Below are positions 34,322 through 41,732 of a stretch of DNA of 64,000 nt, piece by piece. Where the stretch lies: the NCBI GenBank assembly GCA_021324095.1, contig JAJPJT010000092.1, positions 1-64,000 on the forward strand, read 5' to 3'. Each line of letters begins with the position of its first letter. Positions within the stretch are counted from its first letter, which is position 1. The DNA comes from Gammaproteobacteria bacterium. Lineage in GTDB: Bacteria > Pseudomonadota > Gammaproteobacteria > Xanthomonadales > Rhodanobacteraceae. A program made the translations under genes and the position numbers. Below the pieces are notes generated by a model. That model searched no databases, was not told the DNA's origin, and saw only the letters and a list, made by a program, of their open reading frames with translations.

Positions 34322-35265
34322 ACATCGTCGCGTCGCAGGCGGATTTGGCGACCGGCCCTGCGCCTGTTTCGACGCTGTACCTGATCGACGCCAGCATGTA
34401 CGTGTTCCGCGCGTGGCATTCGATGCCCAACGTGTTCTTCGACGTCGACGGGCAGCCGGTGAATGCGGTGCACGGCTTCGCGCGCTTCCTGCTCGATTTC
34501 GTCGAACGCACGCGCGCCACCCACGCCGTCGCCGCGTTCGACATCGCACTGACCAGTTCCTTCCGCAACGCGATCTATCAGGCCTACAAGGCCAATCGCG
34601 AGCCCGCACCGCCCGAATTGAAACGACAGTTCGAATACTGCCGCGAACTCGCGGCCGCGTTCGGCTTCCGCGTGCTGGCCGATGCCGCGTACGAAGCGGA
34701 CGATCTGATCGGCAGCGTGCTGGCCGCGCTGCGCGGCCGCGGCCTGCGCGCGGTGATCGTCTCCGCCGACAAGGACTTCGGCCAATTGCTGGACCACGAC
34801 GTCGAGCAATGGGATTACGCGCGTGGCCAGCGCTGGGGCGCCGCCGGCGTGCCGGCGCGGCTCGGTGTCGAGGCACGGCAAGTCATCGATTACCTCGCAC
34901 TCACCGGCGATGCGATCGACAACATCCCGGGCGTGCCCGGCATCGGCGCCAAGAGCGCGGCCGCGTTGCTCGCGCACTTCGGTTCGCTGGAAGTCCTGCT
35001 CGCGCGGGTCGATGAGGTTCCGTTCCTGCGCCTGCGCGGCGCCAAGGCGCTGGCCGAGAAACTGCGCGCGCACGCAGAACAGGCGCGATTGTCGCAGCGC
35101 CTCGCGAGCATCGCGCTGGATGCGCCGGTGCCCGGCGAACCCGACGGCCTGCTGAGGCGCGCAGCCGACCTCGCCGCACTCGACCTGCTGTGCGAACGGC
35201 TGCGGATCGGGCCGCTGACGCGCACGCGCGCCCACCAACTCCTGCAAACGGAAGCAGCAGCGTGA
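34318..35265 (+). CDS. 5'-3' exonuclease (PolA N-terminal-like/flap endonuclease family)
   Basis: A 315-residue nuclease matching the 5' nuclease domain of DNA polymerase I. Metal-binding acidic residues are visible in LYLIDASMYVFRA, VAAFD, YEADDLIG and SADKDFGQLL, and the helix-hairpin-helix DNA-binding motif reads NIPGVPGIGAKSAAALL (about 205-222). ATG 34318 overlaps the previous stop and is preferred over ATG 34309. A stand-alone gene of this type could act in DNA repair or processing of flaps and primers. It overlaps the NUDIX gene by four bases (GTGA). Confidence 0.92.
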   Translation: MNIVASQADLATGPAPVSTLYLIDASMYVFRAWHSMPNVFFDVDGQPVNAVHGFARFLLDFVERTRATHAVAAFDIALTSSFRNAIYQAYKANREPAPPELKRQFEYCRELAAAFGFRVLADAAYEADDLIGSVLAALRGRGLRAVIVSADKDFGQLLDHDVEQWDYARGQRWGAAGVPARLGVEARQVIDYLALTGDAIDNIPGVPGIGAKSAAALLAHFGSLEVLLARVDEVPFLRLRGAKALAEKLRAHAEQARLSQRLASIALDAPVPGEPDGLLRRAADLAALDLLCERLRIGPLTRTRAHQLLQTEAAA

Positions 35266-35828
35266 ACCGGATCTCGCGCATCCCGGCCGGCGCCGACGCG
35301 CCGGTCGAAATCCTCCACACAGGACGGTGGCTGACACTGAAACAGCGCGGCCATTGGGAATTCGTCGAACGGAACAATCCGCAAGGTGCGGTGATCATCG
35401 TCGCGGTCACGCCGGAGGATCGCGTACTGTTCGTCGAGCAGTACCGCGTGCCGATCCAGCAATTCACCATCGAAATGCCGGCCGGCCTGATCGGCGATTT
35501 CGGGCACGATGGCGATGTCGATGCTGCGGTCACCGCGCGGCGCGAACTGGAAGAGGAGACGGGCTGGACATGCGGCCGCGTGATTCCATTGCACTCCGGA
35601 CCGTCGTCGGCCGGCATGAGCACCGAAATGATGCACTTCGTGCGCGCGCTGGACCTGCGCAAAATCGGCGACGGTGGCGGCGACGCCACCGAAGACATCG
35701 TGGTGCACGAGGTGCCGCGGACGGAAGCCGGCACGTGGTTGCAGGTGATGACCGGGAAGGGCTACTCGATCGACCCTAAACTTTTCGCGGGATTGTGGTT
35801 TCTCGACCACGCGGGCGACATCGGATGA
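35262..35828 (+). CDS. NUDIX hydrolase (ADP-ribose pyrophosphatase-like)
   Basis: A 188-residue hydrolase. The Nudix signature runs from GDFGHDGDV to EETGW with the catalytic REL-EE-TGW core (ARRELEEETGW), preceded by PAGLIG as in ADP-sugar hydrolases. The GTG 35262 start overlaps the exonuclease stop. It hydrolyses nucleoside diphosphates linked to another group; relatives of this group often cleave ADP-ribose. Last gene of the overlapping set nitroreductase-exonuclease-NUDIX. Confidence 0.9.
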   Translation: MNRISRIPAGADAPVEILHTGRWLTLKQRGHWEFVERNNPQGAVIIVAVTPEDRVLFVEQYRVPIQQFTIEMPAGLIGDFGHDGDVDAAVTARRELEEETGWTCGRVIPLHSGPSSAGMSTEMMHFVRALDLRKIGDGGGDATEDIVVHEVPRTEAGTWLQVMTGKGYSIDPKLFAGLWFLDHAGDIG

Positions 35829-35847
35829 GAACCAGGACGAGTCAGTC

Positions 35848-35945
35848 CGCGAATAAACGCCAATAACAGCGATACCGGTGCCACCGTCGCGTAACTACAT
35901 TCGCGTTCACTGGCGTTCATGCGGATCCTCTGCCCTCCTGGCATG
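35848..35945. repeat. Long palindrome with tandem-repeat arms (ccgcgaataa type), convergent junction
   Basis: The left arm ccgcgaataaacgccaataa pairs with right-arm units attcgcgttc and ggcgttcatgcggat, with a central loop of about 35 nt. It lies between the converging NUDIX and TMEM43-like genes, and closely resembles the element at 43820-43915. Confidence 0.65.
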
Positions 35946-35963
35946 TTGGCCGGGACGAGTCGG

Positions 35964-37010
35964 TCAATAAACGCGTTCCGATATCGTCGCGCGCCAGCGC
36001 CAGAGCGCGACGATCGCCGCCAGCACGGCGACCAGCACGAGGATCGCGAACGCCAGCATCCTCACTTCGAACCAGTACGCCGCCGCGACCAGCGCGAGGG
36101 GCACGATGGCAATGGCCAGGGTCAACCCCGCATCGCGCCTGCGCATCTCGGCCAGCAGCAAGGCGACCCCGGCCCAAGCCAGCAGCACCGCGAGCACCCG
36201 GCGCGCCCATTTGAAACGGGGAGGCTGCGGCGCATCGGTCAGCACGTCGGTAAGCGACATCCTCCCCACCAGCACCTGCGCGATCTGGTCGCCCTCGGGA
36301 TTGCGCGCCGGCACGAGTGTTCCGCCCTGGTCGCGCGCGAACACCGTCAGAGCCTCGGGCGCAATCTGCAGCCAACTGATGCGGAGATCGCCGACCTGCG
36401 GGTGCGCGATGTTAGCGCTGGTGACCAGCGTCCCGTCGTGTGCCTGGAACGTGGCCGCCATGTTGCCCGGCAGGTGCGAGAGGTCGGGCGTGAACGGTTC
36501 GGCGCCCTCGATCATCTGCACCAACGATGGATCCAGCTTGAATCCGGCGACGACGACCGTGGGGGAATCGAAACGCGCCGCGCCGATCGGGAACGCTCCC
36601 GGATTCGAGTGGCCGCCCGGCTTGTTGAACGCGGACGAGTCGATCGGATGATCGAACCAGTCCATTTCGTAACTAGGCTGGCCACCGAAGCGGGTCTCGT
36701 TCCACTGGAACATCTCGACCTTGCGCACCAGCGCCGGTGCATCGACCGAGACCCCGAACTGCGCGTCCCGCGCAGGCGATTTCACCTCAGGAGCGCCGGC
36801 CGCCAACACCAGCTTTCCGTCTGCGTCCGGCCCGGGCGTCGCCGCACGGCCGGTCAGCACGAAGCCGCCCAGCGCGTCTTCGCCCATCGCGCGCAGGCGA
36901 TCGGTGTGTTCCGTGAAGGCAAGCAGCACCAGTCCGGCCACCAGCAGCACCACGCCCAACAACGCGGTGTAACGGGAAGGACGGTCGAATAGCCCCGAGA
37001 AGTGGCGCAC
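35964..37010 (-). CDS. TMEM43-family membrane protein
   Basis: A 348-residue protein with one N-terminal membrane helix (LLGVVLLVAGLVLLAF), a large extracytoplasmic domain with the family's conserved KVEMFQWNE, and three C-terminal helices (from VLAVLLAWAGVALLLAE to ILVLVAVLAAIVALW). This matches the TMEM43 (PF07787) layout. Function in bacteria is unknown. It starts nine bases after the MBL gene stop on the same strand, so the two are probably co-transcribed. Confidence 0.88.
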   Translation of the reverse strand: MRHFSGLFDRPSRYTALLGVVLLVAGLVLLAFTEHTDRLRAMGEDALGGFVLTGRAATPGPDADGKLVLAAGAPEVKSPARDAQFGVSVDAPALVRKVEMFQWNETRFGGQPSYEMDWFDHPIDSSAFNKPGGHSNPGAFPIGAARFDSPTVVVAGFKLDPSLVQMIEGAEPFTPDLSHLPGNMAATFQAHDGTLVTSANIAHPQVGDLRISWLQIAPEALTVFARDQGGTLVPARNPEGDQIAQVLVGRMSLTDVLTDAPQPPRFKWARRVLAVLLAWAGVALLLAEMRRRDAGLTLAIAIVPLALVAAAYWFEVRMLAFAILVLVAVLAAIVALWRWRATISERVY

Positions 37011-37019
37011 GCCGCGAGC

Positions 37020-37946
37020 TTACAGCGCCACGCCCGAAAAGTGTGCCTGGGCATCGACGGCTGTGTAGCGGCCGCGCTCGTCGCGGCGCGGTGACGCCGT
37101 CGCAACCGCATGGTCGTGGGTGAAAAACAGCCTGACACCGCGCTGCAGCTTGTCGTCGAGGAAGCCGCGCTTTTCGTCGATCAGCATTTCCGGCGCGCGG
37201 TCGTAACCCATCGTCACCGGCAGATGCACCCACGGCGTACCCGGGATCAGGTCGGCGCAGTACACCATCCCGTCCTTGCCGTGGGGTCCGACGATCTCCG
37301 ACAGCATCAGCCCCGGTGTGTGGCCCTGCGAGTAATGAAAGCGCACCGCCTTGCCCAGCGTTTTCGAATACTCGCCCTCGACCTTCTCGAGGCGGCCGCT
37401 TTGCTCCAGCAGTTCAGGCACACCCGGGATGAACGATGCGCGGTCGCGCGGGTGCGGATGCGTGGCGCGATTCCAGTGCAGCGCACCGACCAGATATTTG
37501 GCTTTGGGGAACAGCAATTTTATTGGTTTCCCTTCCCCCGCTTGCGGGGGAAGGGGGCCCGAAGGGCCGGATGGGGGCCGGTCATCCGCTGGCTCCCATT
37601 GCGCCAGCAAGCCGCCCACATGGTCGAAGTGCAGGTGCGAAAGCACCACGACGTCGATGTTTTCCTGGTCCAACCCCGCCGCAGCAAGCGATTCCAGCAG
37701 CACGTGACGATCCTCGACCACGCCGTAACGTTCGCGCAACTTCGGCTCGAAAAACGCGCCAATGCCGGTTTCGAACAGCACATTGCGGCCATCGAGGTCG
37801 GTTGCGAGCAGGCAGCGGCACGCCAGCGGGATACGGTTCTGGTCGTCGGCTTCGATCCATTTCGACCACATCGCCTTTGGCGCATTCCCGAACATGGCGC
37901 CGCCATCGAGCTTCTGGGTATTACCTTCGATCGACCACAATTGCAT
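37020..37946 (-). CDS. MBL-fold hydrolase (lactonase-like) with in-frame repeat insertion
   Basis: A 308-residue zinc hydrolase. The motif HLHFDH lies at residues 104-109, and later metal ligands are in GHTPG and the Asp of VYCADLIPG. Overall order resembles N-acyl homoserine lactonase-type proteins, but the substrate cannot be told. Residues about 121-141 ([14 protein letters not shown] and following) interrupt the fold at a place where relatives pass from AQWEP-like to KLLFPKAKY; the DNA there (37524-37586) is a CCCTC/GGGAG palindrome. The first 15 codons are duplicated upstream at 38095-38138. Confidence 0.85.
   Translation of the reverse strand: MQLWSIEGNTQKLDGGAMFGNAPKAMWSKWIEADDQNRIPLACRCLLATDLDGRNVLFETGIGAFFEPKLRERYGVVEDRHVLLESLAAAGLDQENIDVVVLSHLHFDHVGGLLAQWEPADDRPPSGPSGPLPPQAGEGKPIKLLFPKAKYLVGALHWNRATHPHPRDRASFIPGVPELLEQSGRLEKVEGEYSKTLGKAVRFHYSQGHTPGLMLSEIVGPHGKDGMVYCADLIPGTPWVHLPVTMGYDRAPEMLIDEKRGFLDDKLQRGVRLFFTHDHAVATASPRRDERGRYTAVDAQAHFSGVAL
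37524..37586. repeat. CCCTC/GGGAG palindrome inside the MBL-fold gene
   Basis: The hairpin cttcccccgc / gcgggggaag (about 37531-37552) is followed by ggcccgaagggcc and a GGATGGGGG tail. The element occupies about 63 nt, a multiple of three, and is read through as Pro/Gly/Ser-rich protein. The same hairpin-plus-CCCGAAGGG design recurs in kmo at 57441-57485. Confidence 0.75.
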
Positions 37947-38138
37947 TTGGATTCAGACTCTACGTTGGAAGGGCGGCGACGGTTGCTAATCTCGGCATCC
38001 CTGCCTCGCCAAGCAACCCCGCCTTCGGCTCCTGCCCTCGGCGCTCGCCGGCGCGAGTTGCCATTCAAGGCAACTCGCGAAGGCCCCGGCTCGCCCATCG
38101 AGCTTCTGGGTGTTTCCTTCGATGGACCACAGTTTCAT
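37903..38138 (-). repeat. 44-bp direct duplication of the MBL gene start, with palindrome between copies
   Basis: Bases 37903-37946 (gene start) and 38095-38138 are near-identical and both read M(Q/K)[13 protein letters not shown] from an ATG. The 148 nt between them include a perfect stem gcgagttgcc/ggcaactcgc (38053-38062 and 38069-38078). The upstream copy is a start-codon-bearing relic or an alternative 5' end. Confidence 0.75.
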
Positions 38139-38188
38139 GCAAAATCTTCCCGCAATCTTCTTTCGCCAGCTTAGCGCAGCGCACTAAA

Positions 38189-38217
38189 ACGAAAAGGCCC
38201 GCCTTGCGGCGGGCCTT
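38189..38217 (-). terminator. Terminator of the rpoE-rseA-degP operon
   Basis: The stem aaggcccgcc / ggcgggcctt with loop ttgc is followed on the minus strand by ttcgtttt. It stands about 65 nt after the degP stop. Confidence 0.8.
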
Positions 38218-38281
38218 CCTCCAGATTCACGCGCGAACGCGCACAGACCCTGCCCGGAATGCATTTGTCCGGGACGCTCTC

Positions 38282-39739
38282 CTATTTCGTCGATGGCACG
38301 CTTATCGCGACGAATGTGTTCGTGCCTTGGCGCGACACCAGCAACAGCACGGTGCTACCGGGTTTCACGTTCGCCGTATCGCGGCGGAACTCCGCAATGC
38401 TGTTCACGGGCTTGTTGCCCACGCGCAGGATTACGTCGCCCGGCGACAAGCCGGCTTGCGCCGCAGCACCTTCGACATCGGTGATCACGACGCCACCCTT
38501 GCCGTTGTAGCCGAGCTGCTGGCGCAGAGCGGGCGTGATGTCCTGCACGGTGAGGCCGAGCAGCCCGCCGCCGCTGCTGGTGGCCGGCGCACCCGCAATG
38601 TACTCGGGGGTGAGGCCGTTGCGCGGCATCTCGCCGACCTTGACCTTGATGTTTCTCGACTTGCCGTCGCGCAGGATGCCCACGGTCACCTCGGTTCCGG
38701 GCTTGGTCATCGCGATCATGGGCGGAATCTGCGAGGACTCGTAGATCTTGCGTCCATCGATTGATGTGATGACGTCACCCACCTCGAGGCCGGCTTTCGC
38801 CGCCGGGCCGTCCGGTTGCACTTCCGAGATCAATGCACCCTGCGGCTCCGGCAATCCCTTCGATTTGGCGATGCCTTCGGTCACGTTCTGGATGCTGACA
38901 CCGATCATCCCGCGGGTCACGTAGCCCTTGGTCTCGAGCTGGTGCGCGGCGTCCATCGCGATATTGATGGGAATCGAGAACGACAGTCCCATCGCCCCGC
39001 CGGTGCTCGACAATATCTGCGAGTTGATGCCGACCACCTGGCCGGCGAGATTGAACAGCGGACCGCCCGAGTTGCCGCGATTGATCGGCACGTCGGTCTG
39101 GATGAAAGGCACGGTGTCCTGGTCGCTACCCAGACTGCGACCCACATAACTGACGATGCCCGCGCTGACGGAATGATCGAGCCCCAGCGGCGAACCGATC
39201 GCGACCACCCACTGACCGGGCTCGAGGTCGTTGGAATTGCCGATCTGCACCGTCGGCAGGTTCTTCGCGTCGATCTTCAGCACTGCGATGTCGTAGACCT
39301 TGTCGGTGCCCACGATCTTCGCCTTGTAGCTGCGGTGATCGGAAAAATGCACGGTCACCGAGTCGGCATTCGCGACGACGTGGCGATTGGTGAGGATGTA
39401 ACCATCGGAGGAAATCACGAAGCCCGAACCCAACGATTCAGCCGGCGGCGACGGCCCTTCGAACTGCGGGCCGAACGGCATGCCGAAGAAGTGCCGGAAA
39501 ATTTCCGGAATCTGCGGTTGTTCCTGCGTGGGCTGCTCGCCCGGATGGTCGCTGCCCATCTCGCTGGCATGGTTGTAATGCGCCACCACGTTGACCACCG
39601 CCGGTCCGTACTTCTTGACGATGCTCGTGAAATCCGGAAGCGCCACGGTGGGTGTCGGCGGCGCCGCCAATGCCACGCCGGCACTGGAAAAACACAGCAG
39701 AACGAATACGGCGGCCATCCGCCTCGCCCGGTTCAACAT
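38282..39739 (-). CDS. degP: Periplasmic serine endoprotease DegP/MucD (Do family)
   Basis: A 485-residue protease-chaperone. A signal peptide (AAVFVLLCFSSAGVALAAP) precedes a trypsin-like domain with triad His120 (TNRHVV), Asp150 (YDIAVL) and Ser224 (GNSGGPLFN), then two PDZ domains (about 270-360 and 390-480). It degrades or refolds damaged envelope proteins. ATG 39739 has a strong GGAAGGAGG ribosome site. It is the third gene after rpoE and rseA; in related bacteria this protein (MucD) both belongs to the sigma-E regulon and restrains it. Whether mucD or degQ is the better name cannot be settled here. Confidence 0.94.
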   Translation of the reverse strand: MLNRARRMAAVFVLLCFSSAGVALAAPPTPTVALPDFTSIVKKYGPAVVNVVAHYNHASEMGSDHPGEQPTQEQPQIPEIFRHFFGMPFGPQFEGPSPPAESLGSGFVISSDGYILTNRHVVANADSVTVHFSDHRSYKAKIVGTDKVYDIAVLKIDAKNLPTVQIGNSNDLEPGQWVVAIGSPLGLDHSVSAGIVSYVGRSLGSDQDTVPFIQTDVPINRGNSGGPLFNLAGQVVGINSQILSSTGGAMGLSFSIPINIAMDAAHQLETKGYVTRGMIGVSIQNVTEGIAKSKGLPEPQGALISEVQPDGPAAKAGLEVGDVITSIDGRKIYESSQIPPMIAMTKPGTEVTVGILRDGKSRNIKVKVGEMPRNGLTPEYIAGAPATSSGGGLLGLTVQDITPALRQQLGYNGKGGVVITDVEGAAAQAGLSPGDVILRVGNKPVNSIAEFRRDTANVKPGSTVLLLVSRQGTNTFVAISVPSTK

Positions 39740-39892
39740 GTTGTCCTCCTTCCGATTTCCAGATTGTCAGATTCATCACGCGCACGCAGATCACCCTGCC
39801 GCGACCACTCGCGGTGCGGAATGACTCGCATGCACAACAAGATGCGTCGACGCGATCAGGTCTGGGCGCATCATGCGCCCTGGCGCGTCGCG

Positions 39893-40564
39893 TCAGTGTG
39901 ATGCCGTGGACGCACTCGACCGCGGCGGTTCCGGCAGCAGCACGATCGAAAACGGTGCCACGGCCTGGCTGCCGTCCGAGGACGGCGCGAACGGCAGGTA
40001 GGCGTCGCGCGCGTATGTCGCGCGGCGCAGGTAATCAGGTTCCATCAGCCCGGTGCCGTACACGATGTTGGCGGACGCCGGCTGGGCGGAAAGCATGGTC
40101 GGCTGGCGTGACAGCAGCCACGAGGGCGTGACCGGGTTCACCGCAGGCGGGGCTTCGGCCAGCGACGTGGCCACGGCCGAACTGGGCGCGGGGCTCGTCT
40201 GGGCAACGGGCGCAGGCGCGCCCACCCGGGAATTCGGAACGTTCAACATCAAGGCGGCGACCGCGACGCCCGCAGCGATCGCGCCGCCCCCCACATAGCG
40301 CGCCCAGTAATGGCGGTGCCGCATCGGCGGCTCGGCATCGGCCTGCAGCGCCGCAGCCACACGCGACGCGAAATCGTTGTCGGCCTTCGACGCCGACATC
40401 CGCGACGGATCGGACGCGAGGCAGGCGCGGATCAGGTGCCAGCGCGACCAGGTCGCGGACAACTCCGGATCATGATCGAGGCGCCGCAGCAGGAACCGGG
40501 TCGGCTCCGCGGCCAATTCGCCGTCCATCAGGGCGGAAAGGTCTTCACGGCTGGTCGGGTCCAT
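39893..40564 (-). CDS. rseA: Sigma-E anti-sigma factor RseA
   Basis: A 223-residue single-span inner-membrane protein. The N-terminal sigma-binding domain has the typical SREDLSALMDGEL...RRLDHDPELSATWSRWHLIRACL, then a membrane helix (about 88-108, GGGAIAAGVAVAALML) and a Pro/Ala-rich periplasmic part. It holds sigma-E inactive until regulated proteolysis. It is downstream of rpoE; the gap contains a two-hairpin repeat that may affect the sigma to anti-sigma ratio. No rseB is present; degP follows. Confidence 0.93.
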   Translation of the reverse strand: MDPTSREDLSALMDGELAAEPTRFLLRRLDHDPELSATWSRWHLIRACLASDPSRMSASKADNDFASRVAAALQADAEPPMRHRHYWARYVGGGAIAAGVAVAALMLNVPNSRVGAPAPVAQTSPAPSSAVATSLAEAPPAVNPVTPSWLLSRQPTMLSAQPASANIVYGTGLMEPDYLRRATYARDAYLPFAPSSDGSQAVAPFSIVLLPEPPRSSASTASH

Positions 40565-40648
40565 TGCGACGTTACCTCACTTGTGAATCGGGCCGAGCAT
40601 CGGTGACTTGGCAGCCCCGCGCTTGTGTTCCATCCCGCAACGAAGAGC

Positions 40649-40712
40649 CATGCCTCCACAACCCCCGCCGGATCAACGGACGATCCGGCTGCCCCTTGAC
40701 TCAAGGGGGCGG
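40649..40712 (-). repeat. Composite two-hairpin repeat, copy b (between rpoE and rseA)
   Basis: In minus-strand order: palindrome CCCCCTTGAGTCAAGGGG (40691-40710), second hairpin GCCGGATC/GATCCGGC (arms 40667-40674 and 40682-40689), and tail GGGGGTTGTGGAGGCATGG. It lies within the presumed rpoE-rseA mRNA. Confidence 0.8.
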
Positions 40713-40733
40713 ACTAACGCGCATGGTCGTGTT

Positions 40734-41321
40734 TCAAGGCTCTTCATTGGACAACAGCGGACGCAGTTTTTCGTCGATTGCTTCACGTGCACGGAAGATA
40801 CGCGAGCGCACGGTGCCGATGGGGCAACCCATGCGCTCGGCGATTTCCTCGTAGGACAAACCATCGACCTCGCGCAGGGTGATCGCGTCGCGCAATTCTT
40901 CCGGCAGCTTTTCGACCGTCGCGAACACGGTTTGTTCAATTTCGCGCCGCGCCAGTTCGTGTTCAGGGGTCGCTTCGTCACGCAGGCGGGTGCCGGTATC
41001 GAACTGCACCGCCGTGTCCGCATCGATGTCTTCCGCGGGTGGGCGCCGGCCCTGTGCAACGAGGTGGTTCTTGGCGGTATTCACGGCGATCTTGTACATC
41101 CACGTGTAAAACGCGCTGTCGCCGCGGAACGCGCCGATCGCGCGATAGGCGCGGATGAAGGCTTCCTGCGCGACGTCCTCGCACTCGCTCCAGTCGTGCA
41201 CGTACCTCGATATCAGGCCGATGATCTTGTGCTGGTACTTGCGCACCAGCAGGTCGAACGCCTTGCTGTCGCCTTTGCGCACGCGCGCAACCAGTGCACG
41301 ATCGGTTTCCACATCGCCCAT
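40734..41321 (-). CDS. rpoE: RNA polymerase sigma-E factor
   Basis: A 195-residue ECF sigma factor close to RpoE/AlgU. Region 2 shows DLLVRKYQHKIIGLISRYVHD, and AFIRAYRAIGAFRGDSAFYTW; the RpoE-specific IAVNTAKNHLVAQGRRPP follows; region 4 has LSYEEIAERMGCPIGTVRSRI. It directs transcription of envelope-stress genes. ATG 41321 is chosen over the in-frame ATG 41408: it fits homologues, and a sigma-E-like promoter at 41366-41393 lies between the two, so the longer form would begin upstream of its own promoter. Operon order rpoE-rseA-degP matches Xanthomonas-type loci. Confidence 0.95.
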   Translation of the reverse strand: MGDVETDRALVARVRKGDSKAFDLLVRKYQHKIIGLISRYVHDWSECEDVAQEAFIRAYRAIGAFRGDSAFYTWMYKIAVNTAKNHLVAQGRRPPAEDIDADTAVQFDTGTRLRDEATPEHELARREIEQTVFATVEKLPEELRDAITLREVDGLSYEEIAERMGCPIGTVRSRIFRAREAIDEKLRPLLSNEEP

Positions 41322-41365
41322 CCGGGCGGCACTCCCTACGGCACCGGACGCGGCTTGCGCTCCGG

Positions 41366-41393
41366 TGTGACCGCGCTCCTGGCGCGAAAGTTC
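41366..41393 (-). promoter_or_regulatory. Candidate sigma-E promoter of rpoE
   Basis: On the minus strand GAACTT (41388-41393) and TCACA (41366-41370) are separated by 17 nt, close to the sigma-E pattern GAACTT-N16/17-TCTGA/TCAAA. It would start RNA about 40 nt before ATG 41321 and give rpoE self-activation. Found by eye only. Confidence 0.5.
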
Positions 41394-41597
41394 AACCGAC
41401 TTGGCCATCCGGGAACCCCGAGATCTTCGTACTGCACATGGTTGGGTCGATTTTCATGAACGTCAAGCGTAACGCGCGCCACGGCCGGCAGGGAAGCACG
41501 GCGCCTGCCGAGGCGTTGACCCCACCTTCGAGCCGGCCGATCATGCCTCTCGGAACATCCCTGATCGAGGTGCGGCGATGCCACGTCGGGCTGCTTT

Positions 41598-41661
41598 TGC
41601 CCCCTTGAGTCAAGGGGGCAGAAATGCTTGCGAAGCAGGCGTTTCGGGGGTTGTGGAAGCA
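41598..41661 (+). repeat. Composite two-hairpin repeat, copy c
   Basis: Palindrome TGCCCCCTTGAGTCAAGGGG continuing GGCA (41598-41620), second hairpin gaaa-TGCTT/AAGCA-tttc (41621-41645), tail gggggttgtggaagca (41646-41661). Confidence 0.8.
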
Positions 41662-41732
41662 CGGCGATCTTGTTGATCGCGAACGGACACCAAGCAAAAC
41701 CAGGGTTTTTTCGAAGCGAGGCGAAGCACGAC

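Larger units (their letters stand above)
41322..41732. other. 411-nt divergent region rpoE / FadJ-like gene
   Basis: It holds the candidate sigma-E promoter and the composite repeat copy c. The promoter of the plus-strand gene is not recognised; the repeat sits about 70 nt before that gene's start. Confidence 0.55.

Noticed and set aside
37020-38138. Interpretation of the upstream MBL start copy as a separate gene
   Set aside because: Only about 15 codons match; the rest is palindromic DNA with no continuing similarity.
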